From: Marixanthomonas ophiurae
Lineage (GTDB): Bacteria > Bacteroidota > Bacteroidia > Flavobacteriales > Flavobacteriaceae
Assembly: GCF_003413745.1 (NCBI RefSeq)
Contig: NZ_QVID01000001.1
Location: forward strand, 1,426,001 to 1,490,000
Length of the DNA: 64,000 nt
Direction: 5' to 3'
Positions 35,767 through 44,161 of this stretch are shown here, piece after piece. The position numbers and the translations under genes were made by a program. Under the pieces are notes generated by a model. The model was not told where the DNA came from, did no database searches, and was given only the letters and a program-made list of their open reading frames with translations. How positions within the stretch are numbered: position 1 is the stretch's first letter; each line of letters opens with the position of its first letter.

Positions 35767-36270
35767 ATGAGCAGAGGATTTGTAAGAGAAGGCGATCAAG
35801 AAGAACCACCTATGATTCCACCACGGGCAGCTTTGCCTGAAGGGGTGGTAAATTATGTTACGCCAAATGGTATGGAGCAGTTAGTAGAAGAAAGAGAAGC
35901 GTTGCAAACTGAAATTAAAGAACTGACCATTACCGATGAACGGGAACGAAGAAGAACGCTTGCCGTTATTGAAGGCAAACTCAAATTACTGAATGAGCGT
36001 ATTCATTCCGCTCGCGTACTTAATCCTAAAGAACAAGCTAAAGATGAGGTTCGTTTTGGGGCTACGGTACATATTCAAAACTTAAATAATAAAACCAAAC
36101 AGCAATTTACAATAGTTGGAGTAGATGAAGCCGATGTAACAAAAAGCAAGATTGCATTTGTCGCTCCAATTGCCAAAGCTGTTACGGGTGCAAAAATAGA
36201 CGAAACAGTAGATTTTAAGTTGGGAAATGAAGTTAGAAAGTTAAAAATACTTACTATTTCATATGAATAA
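35767..36270 (+). CDS. GreA/GreB-family transcription elongation factor
   Basis: 167 residues. A proline-rich lead (EEPPMIPPRAALPEGVVNYV) precedes a shortened coiled coil (MEQLVEEREALQTEIKEL, TDERERRRTLAVIEGKLKLL) and the C-terminal FKBP-like Gre domain (VRFGATVHIQNLNNKTKQQF, GVDEADVTKSKIAFVAPIAK, GAKIDETVDF). Gre factors trigger RNA cleavage in backtracked RNA polymerase. This short-coil variety may act differently from classical GreA. A terminator hairpin follows. Confidence 0.9.
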   Translation: MSRGFVREGDQEEPPMIPPRAALPEGVVNYVTPNGMEQLVEEREALQTEIKELTITDERERRRTLAVIEGKLKLLNERIHSARVLNPKEQAKDEVRFGATVHIQNLNNKTKQQFTIVGVDEADVTKSKIAFVAPIAKAVTGAKIDETVDFKLGNEVRKLKILTISYE

Positions 36271-36302
36271 ATAAGCCTTGTAGAGTCTACAAGGCTTATT
36301 TT
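36269..36302. terminator. Bidirectional terminator between GreA/B and the SYLF gene
   Basis: A 16-bp perfect inverted repeat (AAATAAGCCTTGTAGA with its complement 36286-36301) is flanked by A and T runs. It overlaps the GreA/B stop codon and lies 21 bp from the SYLF stop, so it can end both transcripts. Confidence 0.9.
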
Positions 36303-36322
36303 AGTTTCTCAATTTTTATTTA

Positions 36323-36853
36323 TTATTCAAAAGGAATAAATTCGAAGTTTTGTCCGCCAACAGATGCTTCTAAGCTCAATCCAGCTTTTGGCATAGTAAA
36401 TACGGCAACACCGTTTCTATAATCGGCATTTAGTGAAGCACCATCTTTAACCAATACAGCTGAAACTTTAGCTGAAAGTTCAAAATCATCGTCTTTAAAA
36501 CGTTCCAAAGATTCTTCACTATTAAATAAAATAGCTTCTCTGTACGCTTCACCACCAATTTGAGCGCCTACATCTACCTTTTTCATTTTAGCCATTCCAA
36601 TAAGTTGTCCGTTTTCATATACGGCTCCGTTACCAGATGCTCCACCAACTATAAAAGCACCTTCCCCTACATTTGGGAAGATTACGTATGCATCGGCATC
36701 AGCAAAATATTTTGCCATTGATTTATTCTTGGTAATAAACGCTTCTTTCGCTTTTTCAGCATCATTTATTACTTCGCGGTCTTTGTCATTTTGTGCAAAA
36801 AGCGTCAAGCTAAAGCACATCAGTAATACGAGTATTAAATTTTTCTTCTTCAT
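36323..36853 (-). CDS. SYLF-domain lipid-binding protein
   Basis: 176 residues. Signal peptide MKKKNLILVLLMCFSLTLFAQ, then a YSC84/SYLF domain: KSMAKYFADADAYVIFPNVG, GAFIVGGASGNGAVYENGQL, VDVGAQIGGEAYREAILFNS and GVAVFTMPKAGLSLEASVGG. SYLF domains bind phosphoinositide-like lipids in eukaryotes; bacterial versions are secreted proteins of unknown role. It stands alone between two terminators and faces away from era. Confidence 0.88.
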   Translation of the reverse strand: MKKKNLILVLLMCFSLTLFAQNDKDREVINDAEKAKEAFITKNKSMAKYFADADAYVIFPNVGEGAFIVGGASGNGAVYENGQLIGMAKMKKVDVGAQIGGEAYREAILFNSEESLERFKDDDFELSAKVSAVLVKDGASLNADYRNGVAVFTMPKAGLSLEASVGGQNFEFIPFE

Positions 36854-37034
36854 AATTAAGTTTTTTTGTTATTCACTAGCTAAGTTACTAATTGAATGTT
36901 GCCATATTAGTTAATGAGCTGTTATTGTTAATTAAAGGAAATCTTAACGTTTGTTAAAGAACCTTTTCTACCGTTAAAATTTTAATAATGATTATTGTAG
37001 GGATGAAAGTAGGTTAGAGTAATTCATTTTAAAG

Positions 37035-37042
37035 TATCTTTG
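37035..37042 (+). promoter_or_regulatory. -7 box (TATCTTTG) of the era promoter
   Basis: TATCTTTG matches TANNTTTG, 15 bp before the era ATG, so the leader is short. Consensus-only assignment. Confidence 0.6.
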
Positions 37043-37057
37043 TAGCAAATTAAAATT

Positions 37058-37939
37058 ATGGCACATAAAGCAGGATTTGTAAATATTATTGGTAATCCTA
37101 ACGTTGGTAAAAGCACACTAATGAATGCTTTTATAGGCGAGCGACTTTCTATTATAACGAGCAAAGCTCAAACCACCCGTCACCGTATTTTAGGAATTGT
37201 AAATGGAGAGGATTTTCAGGTAATTTTAAGTGATACACCTGGTATTATAAAACCAGCATATCAATTGCAGGAAAGTATGATGGATTTTGTAAAATCTGCT
37301 TTTGAAGATGCCGATATTTTACTATACTTGGTTGAATTAGGTGAAAAAGATCTTAAAGACGAGGCGTTTTTTGAAAAAATAAAAAATGCTAAAATCCCTG
37401 TTTTACTTCTTATCAATAAAATAGATAAAGGAAACGAAGAAAAATTGACCGAAGCCCTACAGATGTGGCAAGAAAAAGTTCCTAATGCAGAGATTTTTGC
37501 TATTTCAGCATTAGAAAATTTTGGTGTTTCTGAAGTGTTTAAACGTATTATAGAGGTGTTGCCAGAATCACCTGCTTTCTATCCAAAAGACCAATTAACC
37601 GACAAACCAGAACGTTTTTTTGTAAACGAAACCATTCGGGAAAAAATCCTGATGCACTACAAAAAAGAGATTCCCTATTCTGTAGAAATTGATACCGAAG
37701 AGTTTTTTGAAGATGATGATATTATCCGTATCCGAAGTGTGATTATGGTAGAACGCGAAACGCAAAAAGGAATTATCATCGGGCATAAAGGTTCGGCACT
37801 TAAACGGGTGGGAGTAGAGGCTCGTAAGGATTTAGAAAAATTCTTCGGAAAACAGATTCACCTAGAAACGTACGTAAAAGTGAATAAAAACTGGCGCAGT
37901 GATGATAGGCAGTTAAAACGCTTCGGATATAACAAGTAA
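37058..37939 (+). CDS. era: GTPase Era
   Basis: 293 residues. GTP-binding motifs: G1 GNPNVGKST, G3 DTPGI, G4 NKID, and a C-terminal KH domain with VMVERETQKGIIIGHKGSAL. Era binds 16S rRNA and helps 30S subunit maturation; it is cytoplasmic and essential in most bacteria. The next gene is der, another ribosome-assembly GTPase, separated by 124 bp with its own promoter box. Confidence 0.97.
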   Translation: MAHKAGFVNIIGNPNVGKSTLMNAFIGERLSIITSKAQTTRHRILGIVNGEDFQVILSDTPGIIKPAYQLQESMMDFVKSAFEDADILLYLVELGEKDLKDEAFFEKIKNAKIPVLLLINKIDKGNEEKLTEALQMWQEKVPNAEIFAISALENFGVSEVFKRIIEVLPESPAFYPKDQLTDKPERFFVNETIREKILMHYKKEIPYSVEIDTEEFFEDDDIIRIRSVIMVERETQKGIIIGHKGSALKRVGVEARKDLEKFFGKQIHLETYVKVNKNWRSDDRQLKRFGYNK

Positions 37940-38031
37940 TAATTTGTTGCTTTTTTTAACTTATAAAGAGTACTTGGAATTTGTATATTAGGCTATTTCA
38001 GAAAAATACATCAACTACTATTAAAATGCAG

Positions 38032-38039
38032 TACTTTTG
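38032..38039 (+). promoter_or_regulatory. -7 box (TACTTTTG) of the der promoter
   Basis: TACTTTTG fits TANNTTTG, 24 bp before the der ATG. Consensus-only assignment. Confidence 0.6.
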
Positions 38040-38063
38040 CATTTTTAAAATAAACAGAAAATC

Positions 38064-39365
38064 ATGAGCATAGTTGCTATCGTAGGAAGACCAAACGTAG
38101 GGAAATCTACATTTTTTAATAGATTGATACAACGCCGGGAAGCCATTACCGATGCGGTGAGTGGTGTTACCCGTGATCGTCATTACGGAAAAAGTGACTG
38201 GAACGGCAAAGAATTTTCATTAATTGATACCGGTGGATATGTAAAAGGAAGTGACGATGTTTTTGAAGAAGAAATAGATAAACAAGTTGTGTTAGCTATT
38301 GAAGAAGCAGATGCTATTATTTTTATGGTTGATGTTGAAAGCGGCTTGACCGGAATGGATGAAGAGGTTGCTACCTTGTTGAGGAAGTCTAAAAAACCAT
38401 TTTTTTTAGCTGTAAATAAAGTAGATAGTGCCACGCGCGAAAACGATGCAGTGGAATTTTATTCTTTAGGTGTTGAACAATATTACACGCTATCCTCTAT
38501 TAACGGAAGCGGAACAGGGGAGTTGCTTGATGATTTAGTAAAAGCCTTACCAGAAAAAGAAGAAGAGGAAGAAAGTGAATTACCACGTTTTGCTGTCGTA
38601 GGAAGACCAAACGCTGGAAAATCTTCCTTTATCAATACTCTAATTGGTGAGGAACGCTACATTGTTACCGACATTGCGGGGACTACCCGTGATAGTATGG
38701 ATACGCGCTACAATCGTTTTGGTTTTGAATTTAACTTAATTGATACCGCAGGTATTCGAAGAAAAACTAAAGTTAAAGAAGATATAGAATTTTATTCAGT
38801 AATGCGAAGCGTTCGCGCTATTGAGCATTGCGATGTGATGATCTTAATACTTGACGCCACTCGTGGTTTTGATGGACAAGTACAAAATATATTTTGGTTA
38901 GCACAACGCAACAACAAAGGCGTTGTGATTCTGGTAAACAAATGGGATTTAGTTGAAAAAGAAACCAACACGGTAAAAGAATTTGAAAAACATATTCGTC
39001 AAGAATGTGAACCATTTACCGATGTTCCAATCGTATTTATTTCCGTTTTGAATAAACAGCGTATTTTTAAAGCCATTGAAACAGCAGTTGAGGTTTATAA
39101 AAACCGAAGCAAACGGATTAAAACAAGTAAATTGAATGATGTATTATTGCCCATTATTCAAGCTACGCCACCACCACAATACAAAGGGAAATACGTAAAA
39201 ATAAAGTTTATAACGCAATTACCAATGCCTTACCCTACTTTTGCGTTTTTTGCCAACTTACCACAATATGTAAAAGACCCTTACAAACGGTTTTTGGAAA
39301 ATAAGCTTCGGGAAAACTTTGATTTTACAGGAGTTCCGGTTAAAATTTACCTTCGGAAGAAATAA
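38064..39365 (+). CDS. der: GTPase Der (EngA)
   Basis: 433 residues with the diagnostic two tandem GTP domains. Domain 1 begins [15 protein letters not shown] with DTGGY and NKVD. Domain 2 begins [15 protein letters not shown] with [14 protein letters not shown] and NKWD. A KH-like C-terminal domain ends KIYLRKK. It acts in 50S assembly. It follows era directly, a conserved flavobacterial pairing. The next 110 bp begin an accessory patch. Confidence 0.97.
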   Translation: MSIVAIVGRPNVGKSTFFNRLIQRREAITDAVSGVTRDRHYGKSDWNGKEFSLIDTGGYVKGSDDVFEEEIDKQVVLAIEEADAIIFMVDVESGLTGMDEEVATLLRKSKKPFFLAVNKVDSATRENDAVEFYSLGVEQYYTLSSINGSGTGELLDDLVKALPEKEEEEESELPRFAVVGRPNAGKSSFINTLIGEERYIVTDIAGTTRDSMDTRYNRFGFEFNLIDTAGIRRKTKVKEDIEFYSVMRSVRAIEHCDVMILILDATRGFDGQVQNIFWLAQRNNKGVVILVNKWDLVEKETNTVKEFEKHIRQECEPFTDVPIVFISVLNKQRIFKAIETAVEVYKNRSKRIKTSKLNDVLLPIIQATPPPQYKGKYVKIKFITQLPMPYPTFAFFANLPQYVKDPYKRFLENKLRENFDFTGVPVKIYLRKK

Positions 39366-39479
39366 GCTGAATTTTTTTTTTACTAGGTTTTTCTATAGTT
39401 TTATGAATTTGGCAATGAGCTTATGAGATGAGTTCCTTAGATAATCATAGCCAAGTGAGATAATTATAGATTATATGTC

Positions 39480-40139
39480 ATGAGGACTTTAAACCTATTT
39501 TTTATTTTGAGTTCATTCTATGCTTTTTCCCAGTTAGAATATGACGCAACCCTTCCTTCAATTCAAAAGTGTTCTGAAAATATTTCTATTAACGATTCAG
39601 TTGCAAACATTAATTTCCCTGATAATGTGAGAAATATTGGGTTGCTTAACAATAAAATGAAGGTAGAAAAGATTGAACTAATACCCTCACCAGAAAATAA
39701 ACAGTTGTATGGGGTTGAGGCAGATCATTATTTTTACGGTAGTAGAGCTGTTTTTGGATATAAAATGATTTTATATTCTAATGAGTATTTGCCTTGGTTT
39801 TCAAATAATGAAAAGGTTTACACTACTACAGAAGCATATACGTTGATAGTAAATAAAAATTCTGTTGTTTTAGGGATACTTAAAACGTTCGATGATTTTT
39901 ATATGAAAGAAGAAGAGTATCTAAAATCATTCTTTTGCGATAATTATATACTTGTAGTAAAATCATTTGATAATTCTTACGACGTCAATATTCAAGGCAA
40001 AGATTCGGAAGTGAGCTATACTTATGCAGTGGTAGAACTTACAGAAAAAGGAAAATTAATTGTTTTATCTGAAGAGAAAGGCAAGAAAATAGGAGAAAAA
40101 TGTCTTTCTCAGTATGATGAATTTAAAGGAAAGTTTTAA
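39480..40139 (+). CDS. Uncharacterised secreted protein
   Basis: 219 residues. N-terminal signal peptide (MRTLNLFFILSSFYAFSQ). The rest is soluble, without a recognised family; visible segments are ECSENISINDSV-like starts and TYAVVELTEKGKLIVLSEEK, with two C-terminal cysteines. The codon and base composition is more AT-rich than in der or the TPM operon. It precedes a short membrane gene by 9 bp. The two genes look like an inserted accessory pair; no function can be proposed. Confidence 0.55.
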   Translation: MRTLNLFFILSSFYAFSQLEYDATLPSIQKCSENISINDSVANINFPDNVRNIGLLNNKMKVEKIELIPSPENKQLYGVEADHYFYGSRAVFGYKMILYSNEYLPWFSNNEKVYTTTEAYTLIVNKNSVVLGILKTFDDFYMKEEEYLKSFFCDNYILVVKSFDNSYDVNIQGKDSEVSYTYAVVELTEKGKLIVLSEEKGKKIGEKCLSQYDEFKGKF

Positions 40140-40148
40140 GAAATAAAT

Positions 40149-40478
40149 ATGAAGAATTTAAAAACTCCTCTTATTGTAGCTACTATCCTGTTCGCTTTAT
40201 TTTTATTCATAATTATTTTTCATAGATTAACCTCTGAAGATAAGACCTTAAAAAAAAGTTTAGAAATTAATCTCTATATAAATGATGTAGTAGATTATAG
40301 AGGATTTCTATGGTTAAATGATAGTATTGTTATTTCAAAAAATTGCCCTAACATTAAAATACCTAATAATACGATTGGAAATATAACAGCACCTTTTCAA
40401 ATAATAAAAAAAAGGAATAATGATACAATTAAAATAGTTCAAAATTATAATACATCTTATTTCTTATTAATAGAATAA
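40149..40478 (+). CDS. Uncharacterised small membrane-anchored protein
   Basis: 109 residues. One strong membrane helix (TPLIVATILFALFLFIIIFH) at about residues 6-25, then a beta-like periplasmic domain (DVVDYRGFLWLNDSIVISKN, IKIVQNYNTSYFLLIE). It shares no family signature I know. It is AT-rich and in step with the preceding secreted gene (9-bp gap). After it, 40479-40772 holds only gene debris. Confidence 0.5.
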   Translation: MKNLKTPLIVATILFALFLFIIIFHRLTSEDKTLKKSLEINLYINDVVDYRGFLWLNDSIVISKNCPNIKIPNNTIGNITAPFQIIKKRNNDTIKIVQNYNTSYFLLIE

Positions 40479-40551
40479 TAGTTTTAATAACACTCCAAAT
40501 TAGAACTTAAGGGAACCCCCGTTTAAAAATAACATGCGTATTATTCAATAA

Positions 40552-40718
40552 ATCGATACACTTAGGTTTAAGCTAATAGATAAAAATACTTATAACCCAA
40601 AGGATCCTACTGTTAAGAATTTTTTCTGTGATTTAATTATTAACAAAGAAGTGAAAGAATAAAAGATTTGCAGAAGATAGATCCTTTTGAATGGAGATTG
40701 ACAATTATATGTAGCTAA
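40552..40718 (+). pseudogene. Fragment of a decayed gene in two frames
   Basis: Two adjacent plus-strand stretches read protein-like without a start codon. At 40552-40662 the frame gives RFKLIDKNTYNPKDPTVKNF and on to KEVKE and a stop. At 40662-40718 the next frame gives KDLQKIDPFEWRLTIICS and a stop. Such composition in unlinked frames suggests a frameshifted remnant. No family is identifiable, and random AT-rich DNA could also look like this. Otherwise the 294-bp gap 40479-40772 is empty. Confidence 0.3.
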
Positions 40719-40772
40719 AATGATTAATAGTTATAACTTTTTTGGGCTGTTATAAATTTCTGCTAACTGAAT

Positions 40773-41585
40773 TTACCATCCCCCAGAAGCACCGCCACCG
40801 CCGAATCCACCGCCACCGAAGCCGCCACCAAATCCACCGCCGCCGCTAAAGCCGCCACCCGAACTTCCACCGCCAAATCCGCCGGTGCGTCCCATGCTAC
40901 TTAAGATAATTACATCTAACAAGCTACTACCACTTCTTCGGCCACCGCTACCACCACGACCGCCTTTTTTAGAACTTAGTGCGATAATAATAATGATGAA
41001 AATGATAACGATAAATACAAAATTTCCACCGCCACCACTAGATTTTTTGTTGAAGTCTCGATCCTCTTTAAATTCGCCGTTTAGGGCTGCAAAAATAGCA
41101 TCGGCTCCTTGGTCTAAACCCAAATAGAAATTTCCTTTTTTAAATTCGGGGACCATAATGCGATTAATGATGCGCTCAGCCATTAAATCGGTAATACGAT
41201 ATTCGATGCCGTAGCCTGTGTTTATGTCTATTTTACGATCATCTTTGGCGAGTATGATTAGAATCCCATTGTCTTCATCTTTTTGACCAATGCCCCATTT
41301 TTGTCCCCATTTGGCTCCTAAAAATGAAATGTCCTCTCCTTTTGTGGTGCCTATAACTGCTACTACAATCTGTGTTGATGTAGAATCGGCATACCGAAGT
41401 AATTTATTTTCAAGATTTTTCTTCTGAGAGGGATTCAGTAGATTAATATAATCATACACTGAAGTCTGATCTGATTGTTTGGTAGGTTTTGGAGGAATAT
41501 CATATTGCGCAATACTTGTTTCAGAAAAAAACAAGAATCCTATTAAAAGTAAAAGAAGATTATATTTCTGAAATAGTTTGGGCAT
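40773..41585 (-). CDS. TPM-domain protein with glycine-rich tail (YgcG-like)
   Basis: 270 residues. Signal peptide ending SETSIAQ, then a TPM domain: VYDYINLLNPSQKKNLENKL, QIVVAVIGTTKGEDISFLGA, KWGIGQKDEDNGILIILAKD and IEYRITDLMAERIINRIMVP. A membrane helix follows (FVFIVIIFIIIIIALSSKKG) and the tail is almost pure Gly/Ser/Phe. TPM domains are found in thylakoid and envelope repair proteins. The gene is the last of a conserved block with a second TPM gene and LemA. Confidence 0.88.
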   Translation of the reverse strand: MPKLFQKYNLLLLLIGFLFFSETSIAQYDIPPKPTKQSDQTSVYDYINLLNPSQKKNLENKLLRYADSTSTQIVVAVIGTTKGEDISFLGAKWGQKWGIGQKDEDNGILIILAKDDRKIDINTGYGIEYRITDLMAERIINRIMVPEFKKGNFYLGLDQGADAIFAALNGEFKEDRDFNKKSSGGGGNFVFIVIIFIIIIIALSSKKGGRGGSGGRRSGSSLLDVIILSSMGRTGGFGGGSSGGGFSGGGGFGGGFGGGGFGGGGASGGW

Positions 41586-41607
41586 ACACCTGAGTAAATT
41601 TATTAGT

Positions 41608-42045
41608 TTATCCTACTGAAATATCATCAGGCAATTCGTTTTTATCATCTTTTTGATAAGGAAAGTGTTTTTTAAGCTGCTCGCCGGCCATTAAAATACC
41701 GTCAACTAAGCCTTGTTCCATATTGCCTTCCTTAAATTGACTGATAATGGTGTCTTTGGTACTTTCCCAGAAATCGGGTGCCACAACATCATTTATACCA
41801 CTGTCGCCTAAAATTACAAGTGTGCGGTCTTCTACAGCAACATAAATAAGTACACCATTGCTTTGCTTGGTGTTGTTCATATGCAACATATCAAAAACTT
41901 CGGCAGCGCGTTCAAAAGGATCAATCTCGCTGTGTGCTTCTAAGTGAATACGAACTTCACCTGAGGTGTTTTTTTCGGCTGTGCGAATGGCTTCAATAAT
42001 ATCGCCTTCGGCATCGGCGGAAAGGAAATCTTCTACTTTAGACAT
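41608..42045 (-). CDS. Second TPM-domain protein, soluble type
   Basis: 145 residues and no signal peptide or membrane helix, which differs from the adjacent TPM gene. The domain shows ISAIRTAEKNTSGEVRIHLE-like start (IIEAIRTAEKNTSGEVRIHL), NTKQSNGVLIYVAVEDRTLV and ILGDSGINDVVAPDFW, then a basic/acidic tail. It is likely to be cytoplasmic or membrane-peripheral, tied to the neighbouring LemA and TPM membrane proteins. Gaps to its neighbours are 22 and 15 bp, so the operon is tight. Confidence 0.85.
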   Translation of the reverse strand: MSKVEDFLSADAEGDIIEAIRTAEKNTSGEVRIHLEAHSEIDPFERAAEVFDMLHMNNTKQSNGVLIYVAVEDRTLVILGDSGINDVVAPDFWESTKDTIISQFKEGNMEQGLVDGILMAGEQLKKHFPYQKDDKNELPDDISVG

Positions 42046-42060
42046 ATAAAAAAGGGATTG

Positions 42061-42663
42061 TTAGCTATTAAAATCAAATTCTACTTCGGGTGCATTTTCA
42101 CTTCCAGCGTCTGCTTCAAAATATATTTTGCGTTCAAAACCTAAGATGCTTGCTGCAATAGTTGTGGGAAATTGTCGCACTTCCGAATTAAAAATACGAG
42201 CCTGATCATTAAAACGATTCCGTTCTACGTTTATTCGATTTTCGGTACGTTCCAGCTCGTTGATGAGTTCTTTAAAGTTTTCATTTGCTTTTAGGTCTGG
42301 GTATCGTTCAAACGTAGCCAATAATCTGGAAAGGGCAGAAGTTAAACCGGACTGAGCTTGTTGAAATTGTGCCAATTGTTCTGGCGTAATATTGGAAGGA
42401 TCGATAGTAACCGAAGTTGCTTTGCTTCTAGCTTCAATAACCTGCGTTAATGTTTGTTGTTCAAACTCTGCGTAGCCTTTTGCGGTTTTTACAATATTAG
42501 GAATCAAGTCTGCTCGGCGTTGGTATGAGCTTTCTACGTTTGCCCATTGTGCTGTAACGTTTTCATCCATAGGCACAAGCCTATTGTTAACGTTTACAAA
42601 CCAAAATCCACCAATTGCCACAAGGGCAACGATTATTATTACGGGGATGAGCCATTTTTTCAT
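42061..42663 (-). CDS. lemA: LemA family protein
   Basis: 200 residues. One N-terminal helix (WLIPVIIIVALVAIGGFWFV) and a long helical domain with LemA signatures (NRLVPMDENVTAQWANVESS, QRRADLIPNIVKTAKGYAEF, RYPDLKANENFKELINELER). LemA proteins sit in the inner membrane and are found beside TPM-domain genes in Bacteroidota. Exact role unknown. The neighbours form an envelope gene set: TPM, TPM, LemA, MerR, M23. Confidence 0.92.
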   Translation of the reverse strand: MKKWLIPVIIIVALVAIGGFWFVNVNNRLVPMDENVTAQWANVESSYQRRADLIPNIVKTAKGYAEFEQQTLTQVIEARSKATSVTIDPSNITPEQLAQFQQAQSGLTSALSRLLATFERYPDLKANENFKELINELERTENRINVERNRFNDQARIFNSEVRQFPTTIAASILGFERKIYFEADAGSENAPEVEFDFNS

Positions 42664-42673
42664 AATTTATATT

Positions 42674-43003
42674 TTAAAGTTGGTCTTTTATTTTAAGCAA
42701 TTCTGCTTTTACTGTTTCTAATTTACGGATAATTTCGAAACGGCTTAATGTTTTTTGTTTGTTCTCTTTTAGATGGGTTTTGGCACCTTCGAGAGTAAAT
42801 CCGCGCTCTTTAACCAAATGATAGATAAACTCTAAGTTTTTTATATCTTCTTGAGTAAATTTACGGTTTCCTTTTGCGTTTTTTTTTGGTTTTAAAACAT
42901 CAAATTCCTTTTCCCAAAAACGAATAAGAGAAGTATTTACGTCAAAAGCTTCGGCGACTTCACCTATGCTATAATATCTTTTTTCAGGTAAGTCAATGTG
43001 CAT
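42674..43003 (-). CDS. MerR-family transcriptional regulator
   Basis: 109 residues. It begins YYSIGEVAEAFDVNTSLIRF and WEKEFDVLKPKKNAKGNRKF, the MerR winged HTH, then a short helix (LVKERGFTLEGAKTHLKENK). There is no C-terminal ligand-binding domain and no cysteine cluster, so it is a stand-alone DNA-binding type. It lies 10 bp before lemA and 60 bp after the M23 peptidase on the same strand, so it may control the operon. Confidence 0.9.
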   Translation of the reverse strand: MHIDLPEKRYYSIGEVAEAFDVNTSLIRFWEKEFDVLKPKKNAKGNRKFTQEDIKNLEFIYHLVKERGFTLEGAKTHLKENKQKTLSRFEIIRKLETVKAELLKIKDQL

Positions 43004-43063
43004 AGTTGCCTAATAATCTAATTTAAATCCGTTGAAATATTAAAGGTATAAAATTACTACTTC

Positions 43064-44041
43064 TTAATCTAATGATTGGTTTTCTTGCTGTGCTTGTTTT
43101 TGCATTTCTGCAAATTCTTCAGGTGTCAAGTTTCCGTAGTAAAAGTTAATAGGGTTAATACGTTCGTCATCTTTAAAAACTTCGTAATGAAGGTGTGGAG
43201 CTTCAGAGCGCCCCGTGCTTCCTACAAAACCTATTAAATCACCTCTTTGTACTTTCTGTCCTTTTCTAACATTGTATTTATAAAGATGGGCATACAGACT
43301 TACGTAGCCATAACCATGATCTATTCGAATGTGATTACCATAACCAGTGGCAGTGTTATCGGCACGACTTATTACTCCATCACCAGATGCATAGACAGGT
43401 GTGCCTCTAGGCGAGGTAAAGTCCATTCCGTAATGAAACTTTCGGGCTTTGGTAAAGGGGTCGGTACGGTACCCATAACCTGAAGCCATACGGGTAAGAT
43501 CCTCATTTTTTACAGGTTGAATGGCAGGAATAGCAGCCAGTAACTTTTCTTTTTCTTCGGCAAGTTGGGATACTTCGTCCAAAGATCGGGATTGAACCAC
43601 AATTTGTTTGGTCAATATATCTAGTCGTTCGCTGGTATTGACTATTAATTTTGAATTGTCAAACCCTTCTAAGTTTTTATAGCGGTTTATTCCACCAAAT
43701 CCAGCTTTTCGCTGCTCTTCTGGAATCGGGTTAGCTTCAAAATAAACACGATAGAGATTGTTGTCACGTTCGGCAACTTCAGAAAGTACATTCTCTGCTT
43801 CGGACATTTTTTTGTTCAGCAGCTCGTATTGCAACTCCATATTAGCCAACTCTCGCTTTAAAGTTTTCTCTTTGGGTGTTTCTACATACGGTAAATTTAT
43901 ATACACCAAAAACACCAAAAAACCCGCCAATAAAGTGCCAAGAAGGCTTAGTAGTACTATACCAAGCTTACGGCCTTTCTTTTTTTCAATTTTACGATAG
44001 GAGAGTGTTTCACTATCGTAGTAATATTTAACCTTAGACAT
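43064..44041 (-). CDS. M23-family metallopeptidase, membrane-anchored
   Basis: 325 residues. A single N-terminal helix (LGIVLLSLLGTLLAGFLVFLV) and a coiled coil (ELANMELQYELLNKKMSEAE) precede the peptidase. Zinc-binding residues sit in FHYGMDFTSPRG (first His and Asp) and HLHYEVFKDD (last His), with GYGNHIRIDHGYGYVSLYAH between. This architecture belongs to LytM-like murein hydrolases or their regulators (as in EnvC/NlpD). The active-site residues are present, so it may be catalytic. It is divergent from alaS, with 120 bp between starts. Confidence 0.93.
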   Translation of the reverse strand: MSKVKYYYDSETLSYRKIEKKKGRKLGIVLLSLLGTLLAGFLVFLVYINLPYVETPKEKTLKRELANMELQYELLNKKMSEAENVLSEVAERDNNLYRVYFEANPIPEEQRKAGFGGINRYKNLEGFDNSKLIVNTSERLDILTKQIVVQSRSLDEVSQLAEEKEKLLAAIPAIQPVKNEDLTRMASGYGYRTDPFTKARKFHYGMDFTSPRGTPVYASGDGVISRADNTATGYGNHIRIDHGYGYVSLYAHLYKYNVRKGQKVQRGDLIGFVGSTGRSEAPHLHYEVFKDDERINPINFYYGNLTPEEFAEMQKQAQQENQSLD

Positions 44042-44055
44042 ACGTTAAAAAATCC

Positions 44056-44063
44056 TATTTTTG
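44056..44063 (+). promoter_or_regulatory. -7 box (TATTTTTG) of the alaS promoter
   Basis: TATTTTTG matches TANNTTTG, about 98 bp upstream of the alaS ATG. The M23 gene is transcribed the other way. A long leader of about 90 nt is implied; the gap shows no regulatory RNA that I recognise. Confidence 0.45.
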
Positions 44064-44161
44064 CGGTTGATGGGCAGCGCTAACCATTGGATAACGATTT
44101 ACAAATATAGAAATTGTTTTGCGTTTTGCCTTAATCACTAATTTTGAATAAAATATAACGC

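Noticed and set aside
40773-41000. Repetitive GGN codons as a tandem repeat or CRISPR-like array
   Set aside because: It encodes the glycine-rich tail of the TPM-domain protein and has no fixed repeat unit.
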